From positions 1 through 22,768 of the forward strand of contig CALMJB010000051.1 in NCBI GenBank assembly GCA_937864205.1: DNA of 22,768 bases, given 5' to 3'. How positions within the stretch are numbered: the first letter of the stretch is position 1; each line of letters begins with the position of its first letter. Source of the DNA: an uncultured Actinomycetes bacterium (lineage in GTDB: Bacteria > Actinomycetota > Actinomycetes > Nanopelagicales > Nanopelagicaceae). A model generated the notes under the pieces. The model was not told the origin of the DNA and made no database searches. It saw nothing but the letters and a program-made list of their open reading frames with translations. The translations under genes and the position numbers were made by a program. Shown here in pieces: positions 14,363-21,320 of this stretch.

Positions 14363-15213
14363 CGCTGGATTACTCGGCGGGCATTTGCCCGGGCTTCAAG
14401 TTTTTCCCACTCCTCTGGTGCTGTAACAAACTCGGCGAGTTTATTTAATTTACCGTTGCCATGATAATCACTTGATCCAGTTACGGCGAGTTGATTTTTT
14501 CTAGCAAAATCAATTAATTGCTCTTGCTCACTTTGATTATTATCCCGATGAAATACTTCAATGCCATCTAATCCGGCAGAGACTAATTGCTGAAAATCTA
14601 ACTCATCTATTACTTGACCGCGCCGATCTGCCAATGGATGCGCAATCACAGCTACGCCACCAGCCTGCTTAATCAAAGCAATAGCCTCATGCGGTTTTGG
14701 CGAATAGTGCGAAACATAATATTTAGAGCGATTGTGCAAAATCTGTGAAAAAACTTCATCGCGGGAATTGAAGTAACCTTTTTTAACTAATGCATCGGCA
14801 AGATGAGGTCGACCTAATGTAGCTCCATCTGCCAGCTGTTCTAAAACATCTGACATTTCAATTTGTATTCCGGCACCGCGAAGTCTTGCCAATATTTTTT
14901 CCATACGACCAATGCGATTTTCGCGAGTATTTGCCATGACCGTTTGTAACTCAGTATTGGCAAGATCAAAAAGTAAACCGAGAATATGCACACTTGTACC
15001 GTTTTCAGTCTGACAAGATATTTCAGCGCCCGGAACTAATTTCATATTAGATGTACTTCCCAACAGTGTGACAATTGCTTCGTTTATTCCAGCAGTTGAA
15101 TCATGATCGGTTATTGCCAGCACCGAAATTTTTTCGGCGAGCGCTTTTTGTATTAACGCTGCCGGTGAGTCGGTGCCGTCACTGATATTGGTGTGGGTAT
15201 GAAGATCAATCAC
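14359..15213 (-). CDS. PHP-domain phosphoesterase, TrpH/RNase AM type
   Basis: A 284-residue metal-dependent phosphoesterase. Metal ligands of the PHP fold are visible in order: His5 and His7 (DLHTH), Asp12, Asp36-His37 (ITDHD), Glu64 (GAEIS), His76, His191 (AHP), and Asp248 and His250 (SDYH). The insert with GRPHLA (133-138) is typical of the YciV/TrpH branch, members of which remove phosphate from 3',5'-nucleoside bisphosphates or trim RNA 5' ends; that activity is inferred. In many actinobacteria this gene lies near the MgtE-CBS/DUF1003/mrp group, as here. It is separated from the EamA gene by 14 bases and overlaps DUF2236 by four. Confidence 0.9.
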   Translation of the reverse strand: MIDLHTHTNISDGTDSPAALIQKALAEKISVLAITDHDSTAGINEAIVTLLGSTSNMKLVPGAEISCQTENGTSVHILGLLFDLANTELQTVMANTRENRIGRMEKILARLRGAGIQIEMSDVLEQLADGATLGRPHLADALVKKGYFNSRDEVFSQILHNRSKYYVSHYSPKPHEAIALIKQAGGVAVIAHPLADRRGQVIDELDFQQLVSAGLDGIEVFHRDNNQSEQEQLIDFARKNQLAVTGSSDYHGNGKLNKLAEFVTAPEEWEKLEARANARRVIQR

Positions 15214-15227
15214 TAGTTAAATTTACT

Positions 15228-16160
15228 TTAATTTCGTTGCGAGCTAAGCACAAACAAAGTACAACCAAATATCAATCCGATTAAGCCCGGAATGATTGCT
15301 GCTGGTGGAGTTTGATCAAGCCAAAAAAATGCCAATATGGCACTCACTGGAACTTCGAAAAAGACCACCAATGAAACCACCGCCGGTGAAACCCGTTTTA
15401 ATGAAAAATTAAACATGGTGTGCCCCATGATTTGCGCACCCAGAATCAGCAATGCCAGCAGTAACCATTCACCGCTTGCAAAACCAGTAAGTGGTGAGTT
15501 ACTAAGTAAAGCGATCACTAATACCGTCATTGCACAAAAGAAATAACAAACAGTTGTGAATGTCGAAGTGGATACATCTCGCTGAACTTTTGCGCCAACC
15601 ATCATGTAAAGCGCAGCTAATGCCGCACCAATTAAAGCGTACATATCTCCCTTGAAAGTTTGGAAAGAGATACTTAAATCAATTCCAGAAATTAATAAAA
15701 CCGATAGAAACGCAATCCACATGCCGACCCAAGATTTTTTAGAAATATAACTTCCAGTTGAACGAACGAACAGTGCGGTAAATATCGGCTGTAACGCGGT
15801 GATGGCTGTGCCACTGGCAACAGAGGTCAATCGCATGGCTTGAAAGAATCCGATGAAATGAAAACCTAAAAGCAGACCGGCCAAGATCGACCATTTAATA
15901 GCTACCCGCTGAGATTTGTTTTTCCATTCTGCTCGATAGATCGCAAATGGCGCCATGATCAAAGCACCAAGCAAGTTTCGCCAAAAAATAAGGGTCGGCA
16001 CCGGCATCAAACTTTTGGCGATTATTGGTCCCGATGAACCAATTCCGATGATTCCCGATATTAAAAATGGAATATCACGACCAGATGGCATTTTGATGTG
16101 GCCAGATTCTGCAGAGGAACGAAAAGATTGAGATTTTGGTTGGTTATTTGCTGGCTCCAT
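15228..16160 (-). CDS. EamA-family (DMT superfamily) transporter
   Basis: A 310-residue inner-membrane protein with about ten hydrophobic spans arranged as two EamA repeats (about 30-165 and 175-308). Family marks include the early GSSGPIIAKS and FWRNLLGALIMAP region, and in each half the alanine/glycine-rich span beginning SGTAITALQPIFTALF and VVSLVVFFEVPVSAILAFF. Such carriers export or import small metabolites, often amino acids; the substrate cannot be told from sequence. The first 30 residues are polar; the ATG at 16160 is used, but M24 is a possible alternative. It heads the run EamA - PHP - DUF2236 - ParA-like and has an inverted repeat in its promoter region. Confidence 0.9.
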   Translation of the reverse strand: MEPANNQPKSQSFRSSAESGHIKMPSGRDIPFLISGIIGIGSSGPIIAKSLMPVPTLIFWRNLLGALIMAPFAIYRAEWKNKSQRVAIKWSILAGLLLGFHFIGFFQAMRLTSVASGTAITALQPIFTALFVRSTGSYISKKSWVGMWIAFLSVLLISGIDLSISFQTFKGDMYALIGAALAALYMMVGAKVQRDVSTSTFTTVCYFFCAMTVLVIALLSNSPLTGFASGEWLLLALLILGAQIMGHTMFNFSLKRVSPAVVSLVVFFEVPVSAILAFFWLDQTPPAAIIPGLIGLIFGCTLFVLSSQRN

Positions 16161-16171
16161 AAATTAAAGAT

Positions 16172-16195
16172 ACCTGAGCAGTGGATGGTTCAGGT
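16172..16195. promoter_or_regulatory. Inverted repeat across the eamA promoter region
   Basis: ACCTGA and TCAGGT are perfect inverted copies separated by 12 bases. On the minus strand the gene-proximal copy runs into a TATCTT -10-like element (16172-16167) six bases before the EamA ATG, and the other copy lies where a -35 would be. The layout suits an operator, but six-base arms are short and could be chance. Confidence 0.35.
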
Positions 16196-16250
16196 TAAAC
16201 TTAGCCTTAGGCAAAATGTCAGTAATAATCTTCTATTGATTTTTCTGATG

Positions 16251-16270
16251 AATATATGACTTCATATATT
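16251..16270. promoter_or_regulatory. 20-base palindrome upstream of the MgtE-CBS gene
   Basis: AATATATGA-CT-TCATATATT has two perfect 9-base arms around a two-base centre. It lies 40 bases before the ATG of the PRC-MgtE_N-CBS gene in a 150-base divergent gap. It contains TATATT, a possible -10. It could be a regulator site or a leader hairpin; the regulator is unknown. A GGGG ribosome-binding site (16301-16304) follows. Confidence 0.55.
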
Positions 16271-16310
16271 TAAAACTAAAGTTGATTGGAATTAATGGAC
16301 GGGGCAAGTC

Positions 16311-17582
16311 ATGATCCAAAGTGGATTAAATCGCGTTTTCATCGCCCGTCTTGCTGGCACACCAGTATTTGACCCAAACGGCGATCAAGTTGGAAAAGTA
16401 AGAGATGTAGTTGTAACGCTACGCGCAAATAACCAACCACCACGAGTGCTTGGTTTAGCGGTAGAAGTTCCACCGCGGCGAAGAATCTTTGTCCCGATAA
16501 CTCGCGTTACAGCAATCGATAACGGCACCGTTGTAATAACTGGTCTGCTGAATATGCGCAGATTTGAACAGCGCTCGACAGAAACTTTGGTGCTGGCAGA
16601 GATTCTCGACCAAACTGTGAAAATTGTTCAAGCTGATCAAAATTTCGCTGCCAATGAAAAAGTTGTAATTGAAGATGTGGCGATGGAAATGGCTAAAACA
16701 TCCGATTGGTTTTTAGAAAAAGTTCACGTTATGAAACGTGGCACCGGTTTTCGCAGACGGGGCGCATCAGCGACCGTTGCATGGAGTGAAATTTCTGGAA
16801 TAAATGTTGCCGAAGGTAATCAAGGCACATCAAATCTATTATCAACTTTCACCAATTTAAAAGCGGCCGATTTGGCACATGCGATTCATTCATTAACGTT
16901 AAAGCGCAGAGCTGAAGTTGCTCGCGCTCTTGATGATGAACGGTTAGCTGATGTATTGCAAGAAATGGATGAAAACGATCGAGTGGAATTATTAGCAGAA
17001 TTAGATCGCGAACGTGCCGCAGATGTCATTGGCGAAATGGAACCAGATGATGCTGCAGATCTTTTGCGCGAAGTTGGTAAAGATAAAGCAAAAGCACTTT
17101 TAGATTTAATGGAACCTGAAGATGCTGAAGATGTTGCCCGCCTTATGAAGTATGAAGATTATTCCGCCGGTGGAATGATGACTACCGAACCAATTGTGTT
17201 AACGGCAGATTCCACAGTTGCAGAGGCTTTGGCATTTATCCGACAAGCAGAAATTGCACCAGGGCTCGCTTCTCAGGTTTATGTATGTAGACAACCGCTG
17301 GAAACACCAACTGGAAAATTTGTCGGTGTAGTGCACTTTCAAAAACTATTACGCGAACCGCCCGCCACATTGCTCGGAGCAATCGTTGATAAAGAGGCTG
17401 TGACACTGCAGCCAAATGCCGACATAAACACAGTTTCATCAATGTTGGCCAGCTACAACTTACTTTCTATGCCAGTCGTTGATGAAAATGATCGCTTAAT
17501 TGGAGTTGTAACCGTTGATGACGTACTAGATCACTTATTGCCAGAAAATTGGCGACATAAAGAAGATATTCGGGTGAAGTGA
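16311..17582 (+). CDS. PRC-barrel / MgtE_N / CBS protein without a transport domain
   Basis: A 423-residue soluble protein. Residues about 8-80 form a PRC-barrel-like domain (GTPVFDPNGDQVGKVRDVVV), with a second beta-rich stretch to about 165. Residues about 185-285 form the helical MgtE N-terminal domain, with repeats such as ALDDERLADVLQEM and EMEPDDAADLL. They are followed by two CBS motifs (about 288-345 and 365-415, ending GVVTVDDVLDHLL). The transmembrane Mg channel of true MgtE is absent, so it is more likely a Mg2+ or nucleotide sensor than a transporter. This architecture is usual in actinobacteria (Rv1232c type), always near DUF1003 and mrp. A GGGG site six bases before the ATG sets the start. 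Its stop overlaps the DUF1003 start. Confidence 0.92.
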   Translation: MIQSGLNRVFIARLAGTPVFDPNGDQVGKVRDVVVTLRANNQPPRVLGLAVEVPPRRRIFVPITRVTAIDNGTVVITGLLNMRRFEQRSTETLVLAEILDQTVKIVQADQNFAANEKVVIEDVAMEMAKTSDWFLEKVHVMKRGTGFRRRGASATVAWSEISGINVAEGNQGTSNLLSTFTNLKAADLAHAIHSLTLKRRAEVARALDDERLADVLQEMDENDRVELLAELDRERAADVIGEMEPDDAADLLREVGKDKAKALLDLMEPEDAEDVARLMKYEDYSAGGMMTTEPIVLTADSTVAEALAFIRQAEIAPGLASQVYVCRQPLETPTGKFVGVVHFQKLLREPPATLLGAIVDKEAVTLQPNADINTVSSMLASYNLLSMPVVDENDRLIGVVTVDDVLDHLLPENWRHKEDIRVK

Positions 17583-18073
17583 TGAATCGAAAAATTACGC
17601 GTAACTCACTTGAAGTTCCTCGCGAAGCGCGCCGAAGCTTAAAACCTAGTTACGACCCAGAAGCTTTTGGACGCTGGTCAGAACGGTTTGCCAGATTCTT
17701 AGGAACTGCCCGGTTCCTGGTTTATATGACGGTATTTGTACTTTCTTGGGTGGCTTGGAATTGTCTTGCCCCAAAACATTTGCGCTTTGATGAGTACCCA
17801 TTTATTTTCTTAACGTTACTTCTTTCATTGCAAGCCTCTTATGCTGCGCCGTTGATTTTGCTTGCGCAGAATCGGCAAACTGATCGTGATCGAATCGAAG
17901 CTGCGGCAGACCGCGATCGGGATGAGCGAAATCTGGCCGACACTGAATATCTAGCCCGCGAACTGGCGAGTTTGCGAAAGAGTTTAAGTGAAGTTGCTAC
18001 CCGTGAATTTATCAAAGATGAACTAGCAGAACTTTCGAGCAAACTTAAGAAGAAATCAGGTAGCAAGTCCTAA
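17579..18073 (+). CDS. DUF1003 family membrane protein
   Basis: A 164-residue protein with two membrane spans (about 45-62 and 75-97), the usual DUF1003 layout, and a charged C-terminal tail (about 100-164) rich in Asp/Arg/Glu that looks like a coiled coil. Two adjacent starts are possible: GTG at 17579 or ATG at 17582, the latter sharing its A with the TGA stop of the upstream gene. Either way it is probably translated by coupling with the MgtE-CBS partner, a pair conserved across actinobacteria. The function is unknown; a joint role in metal response is inference. Its 3' end overlaps that of mrp by 18 bases on the opposite strand. Confidence 0.88.
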   Translation: MMNRKITRNSLEVPREARRSLKPSYDPEAFGRWSERFARFLGTARFLVYMTVFVLSWVAWNCLAPKHLRFDEYPFIFLTLLLSLQASYAAPLILLAQNRQTDRDRIEAAADRDRDERNLADTEYLARELASLRKSLSEVATREFIKDELAELSSKLKKKSGSKS

Positions 18074-19186
18074 TTTGACGCCGACTAAAGATTTTGGTCG
18101 AATCGAAATCTGATTCAAAATATCTTTAAAAATTTGGTTGATTTTCTCATCGACTAACACAATTGGTTCGCCATTATCTCCGCCAGTTCGAAGCGCAACT
18201 GTAAATGGCACTTTTGCAATCAATGGCACATTTGCACCAACTAAATCACTCAGGCGCTTTGCAGTTTCGGCACCGCCACCGGAACCAAATAAATTAATAG
18301 TCTCGCCACATTTTGGACAAGGTGCGTCCGACATATTTTCAACTACTCCCAAAATGTGCTGCTTAATTTGATGTGCTACCCGACCGGCACGTTCGGCAAC
18401 TTCTGCGGCGGCAATTTGCGGAGTTGTTACGACCAAGATTTCACTAGCTGGAATCAATTGACCTAATGAAATTGCAATGTCACCAGTTCCAGGTGGTAAA
18501 TCTATGAGCAATAAATCTAGATCTCCCCAATAGGCATCGCTTAAAAGTTGTTCTAATACTCGATGCAGCAATGGTCCGCGATATGCAACTGGATCGCTAC
18601 GTTCTGGTTTGAACATCTCCATCGAAACCACTTTTACGCCAAAATTTTCAACTGGAATAAAAGTTTGATCGATGGCAGTTGGTCTTTGGTCTAAAACTCC
18701 CATCAATCGTGGAATGGAATGTCCGTAAACATCGGCATCTAATATGCCGACTTTAAAACCCGCTTTTGCCGCGCTGACCGCCAAATTAACGGTGATAGAA
18801 GATTTTCCAACCCCACCCTTGCCAGATGCAATTCCAATCACTCGAGTAAGTGAATCTGGTTGTGCGAAGGGAATGAATTTTTCTCTACCGCCGCGAATTA
18901 TTTTCTTTACATTATCCCGTTGTGCTTGTGACATAACTCCGAATTCAATTTCCAGTTTGCCACCAGGTAACTTGTTTAACTCTGCTTGTAATGCCGCTTG
19001 GATATCTTGCTGGATTTTATCTTTTAAGGGACATCCAGAAATCGTTAACAAAATACGAATCTTAATTAGATTATTTGTAATCTCTATTGTTTCAACCATG
19101 CCCAATTCAGTAATTGGTTTGTGCAGCTCTGGATCAATAACCTTTGAAAGAGCTTGTCGAATTTGGTTTTGCGCCTCGATGGTCAT
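18056..19186 (-). CDS. mrp: Mrp/ApbC-type iron-sulfur cluster carrier ATPase
   Basis: A 376-residue cytoplasmic P-loop protein that holds and delivers Fe-S clusters. Residues 1-85 form a DUF59/MIP18-type domain with Cys52 in ISGCPLKD. The deviant Walker A is GKGGVGKSS (122-130) and the cluster-binding CPKC motif gives Cys290 and Cys293. Length and order fit actinobacterial Mrp (Rv1229c). It starts four bases after the TatB stop, so it is read from the pepA-OMT-htrA-tatB unit. The iron-sulfur proteins WhiB and FdxA are encoded in the same window, though not in the same operon. The convergent overlap with DUF1003 leaves no room for a terminator between them. Confidence 0.94.
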   Translation of the reverse strand: MTIEAQNQIRQALSKVIDPELHKPITELGMVETIEITNNLIKIRILLTISGCPLKDKIQQDIQAALQAELNKLPGGKLEIEFGVMSQAQRDNVKKIIRGGREKFIPFAQPDSLTRVIGIASGKGGVGKSSITVNLAVSAAKAGFKVGILDADVYGHSIPRLMGVLDQRPTAIDQTFIPVENFGVKVVSMEMFKPERSDPVAYRGPLLHRVLEQLLSDAYWGDLDLLLIDLPPGTGDIAISLGQLIPASEILVVTTPQIAAAEVAERAGRVAHQIKQHILGVVENMSDAPCPKCGETINLFGSGGGAETAKRLSDLVGANVPLIAKVPFTVALRTGGDNGEPIVLVDEKINQIFKDILNQISIRPKSLVGVKLGLAT

Positions 19187-19190
19187 GAGA

Positions 19191-19493
19191 TTAAAGAATA
19201 TCGGGGTCGATCCGAGCTTTTTTGTCCGGCTCGGATTCCGCTTCTATGGCCGCCATCGAATCGATGATGTGCTTTTTCACAAAGCGTTTTGGATTTAAAT
19301 CTTCTACCTGTAAATCTTCATAACCGGGACCAAGATTTTGTTTGATTTCATTAGTGGTGTTCTGTGCAAATTTTTTAAGTTTCAAAAGCATTCGGGCAGA
19401 ATCCTGTGCAACTTTCGGCAGTTTATCTGGACCAACTAGCACTAATCCAAGAAATGCTAAAAATAGGAATTCCCCGCCCCCGATATTGAACAT
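19191..19493 (-). CDS. tatB: Twin-arginine translocase subunit TatB
   Basis: A 100-residue membrane protein with one N-terminal span (about residues 6-22) carrying Glu8, a hinge GPDKLP, then an amphipathic helix (about 25-50) and a polar tail. The tail has GPGYEDLQVEDLNPKRFVKKH, typical of actinobacterial TatB, which distinguishes it from TatA. TatB with TatC recognises twin-arginine signal peptides and hands folded proteins to the pore; TatA and TatC must be encoded elsewhere. It follows htrA by six bases and precedes mrp by four. The htrA-tatB order is the same as in mycobacteria (Rv1223-Rv1224). Confidence 0.93.
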   Translation of the reverse strand: MFNIGGGEFLFLAFLGLVLVGPDKLPKVAQDSARMLLKLKKFAQNTTNEIKQNLGPGYEDLQVEDLNPKRFVKKHIIDSMAAIEAESEPDKKARIDPDIL

Positions 19494-19499
19494 AAATGT

Positions 19500-20687
19500 T
19501 TACTGTTTCTTCGAAGCCGCTAAGGTCAGTGTCACCTGTCGAGTGATTGAGTTTCGAACATATTTCACAGTTACTTTATCGCCGACACTGTGTCGTCGAA
19601 TCGCCACTATAAGTTCATCGCTGGAATTTATTTGTTGATCATCTATCGCAATGATTACATCACCAGGTTTTAATCCGGCTTTTTCCGCTGGTCCGCCCGG
19701 CAATATTGCATTTGATTGATTTGAAACTAACGCACCATCACCGGAATATCTAGAGTCAATTGAAACTCCGAGAATTGGATAAGTGGCAAAGCCATTTTTA
19801 ATCAATTGATCAGCGGTCTTGCGGGCTTGATTTATTGGAATCGCAAAACCCAATCCAATCGAACCAGATTGTCCGCCAAAGGCAGATCCCAATGAAGCAA
19901 TTGCGGAATTAACTCCGATAACTGCACCGGTTGCATCAACTAATGGTCCACCAGAATTTCCGGGATTGATTGCGGCATCGGTTTGCAACGCACTAATAAA
20001 TGAACTTTCGCCAGAACCATTGCCAGCTGTAACCGGCCGATTCTTTGCGCTAATGATTCCGCTGGTAACTGTTCCAGCTAAACCAAGTGGGGAACCAATT
20101 GCAATTACCGCATCGCCAACTGCCACCTTGTCGCTATCGCCAAATTGCAATGCCGCCGCATCAACTAAATCGGTTTTTAGAACCGCTAAATCATATGAAG
20201 AGTCTCGGCCAACTATTTTGGCATCGTACTTTTTACCATTTGCCAAAGTAACTCGAATCCTGCCACCGGAAGCGGCCGCTTCCACCACGTGATTATTTGT
20301 CAAAATGTAACCATCGCTATCGATGAAAAAACCAGAACCGGTATCTGATCCAGAACTTGCGGTGACATCAATTTCAACGACAGATGGTGATACCCGCGCA
20401 GCAATACCGGCGATGGAATCTGGCGCACGTTCAATTGAATTTTGGGTTGTAACAATATTTGCACTTCCCGAAGTTGTGCGACCGATGGTGGCGCCAATTG
20501 CGCCAGAAACTAGAGAAACTAGAACTGCGACGAGTATGAAAAAACTATTTGGGTTTTTTTTACTAAAAGAATTTCCGCCAAAAGTATTGTAAGTGAAAAT
20601 TTTTGATTGAGGCTCAGCCGGTTGCCACCAAGGTGAATCTGGTTTATCTGACTTAGCGAAATTTTCCTGCGGAAATTGCTGGCTCAT
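19500..20687 (-). CDS. htrA: HtrA/DegP-like membrane-anchored serine protease with one PDZ domain
   Basis: A 395-residue protein: a cytoplasmic N-terminal tail of about 48 residues, one membrane span (49-68), a trypsin-like domain outside the membrane with the triad His133 (TNNHVV), Asp166 (SYDLAVL) and Ser245 (NPGNSGGP), and a C-terminal PDZ domain (about 300-390, GPAEKAGLKPGDVIIAIDD). It should degrade or refold damaged exported proteins. All catalytic residues are present. Its ATG directly abuts the O-methyltransferase stop with no gap. In mycobacteria htrA follows sigE and rseA, which are absent here, so its regulation must differ. The tatB gene lies six bases downstream. Confidence 0.95.
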   Translation of the reverse strand: MSQQFPQENFAKSDKPDSPWWQPAEPQSKIFTYNTFGGNSFSKKNPNSFFILVAVLVSLVSGAIGATIGRTTSGSANIVTTQNSIERAPDSIAGIAARVSPSVVEIDVTASSGSDTGSGFFIDSDGYILTNNHVVEAAASGGRIRVTLANGKKYDAKIVGRDSSYDLAVLKTDLVDAAALQFGDSDKVAVGDAVIAIGSPLGLAGTVTSGIISAKNRPVTAGNGSGESSFISALQTDAAINPGNSGGPLVDATGAVIGVNSAIASLGSAFGGQSGSIGLGFAIPINQARKTADQLIKNGFATYPILGVSIDSRYSGDGALVSNQSNAILPGGPAEKAGLKPGDVIIAIDDQQINSSDELIVAIRRHSVGDKVTVKYVRNSITRQVTLTLAASKKQ

Positions 20688-21320
20688 TTAGCCAAGTTTA
20701 TGAGCAACTAATACACCAGCGCCAATTGGCAACAAAGTGGAATTCCATCTCTTATCCTCTTGAATTAACTTAATTGCATCTCGCTTTGCAATGCTCTCAC
20801 TATCTCGAGCAGTTGCATCGGCAACTTTTCCACCAGATAACACAGCATCTATTAAGAAAACTCCACCAACTTTAAGCATTCTCGCAGCGGCGTGCACCAT
20901 GTCGGGAAGTTCTAACGAACACCGGGCAATCACAAAGTCATAATTGTTATCTGCCAACTTATCGACCACTTCCACAATATTTCCAGTAATTATTCGATAT
21001 GAAGTTGCTGGAATTTCCGCTTCTTGAAAGATATTTTTTGCAATCTTTGAAAATTCTCGCTCGGTATCGATTGTGGTTAGCACACCCTCTGAATTCAAAC
21101 CGGCAAAAATCCATAATCCACCAACACCAGAGCCTGTTCCAATTTCTACAATTGATTTTGATTTTGAAAAACTGATCAGATATTTAATTAGGTTTCCAAC
21201 CGCTGCAGTTGGGTCAATTGCGCCAACTTCTGCACCATTTCGACGAGCTTGTTGCATGTAAAAATCTTCGGCTACATAACTTTCGGCATAAGCCAACATG
21301 TCTCCGCGATTTATTTGCAT
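20688..21320 (-). CDS. SAM-dependent O-methyltransferase (family 3, Rv1220c-like)
   Basis: A 210-residue cytoplasmic methyltransferase. The SAM-binding motif I is VEIGTGSGVGGLW (58-70), with Asp85 for the SAM ribose (TTIDTE), a second acidic motif NYDFVIARC and a late FLIDAVLSGG. Length and order match the CCoAOMT-like family 3, whose actinobacterial member Rv1220c lies next to sigE-rseA-htrA-tatB; here it directly touches htrA. The natural substrate is unknown. The metal-binding Asp in the late motif is kept, so a catechol-type, metal-assisted reaction is possible. Its ATG shares one base with the pepA TGA stop (TGATG), so it is probably coupled to pepA. Confidence 0.9.
   Translation of the reverse strand: MQINRGDMLAYAESYVAEDFYMQQARRNGAEVGAIDPTAAVGNLIKYLISFSKSKSIVEIGTGSGVGGLWIFAGLNSEGVLTTIDTEREFSKIAKNIFQEAEIPATSYRIITGNIVEVVDKLADNNYDFVIARCSLELPDMVHAAARMLKVGGVFLIDAVLSGGKVADATARDSESIAKRDAIKLIQEDKRWNSTLLPIGAGVLVAHKLG

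Noticed and set aside
16190..16208. Resemblance of TCAGGTTAAACTTAGCCTT to an IdeR/DtxR iron box
   Set aside because: The left half fits fairly well, but overall only 11 of 19 positions match the consensus and the right half is poor. That is below what functional boxes usually show.
18744..19298. 184-residue plus-strand open frame across the mrp-tatB junction
   Set aside because: It covers two confident minus-strand genes and has no start signal or domain of its own.
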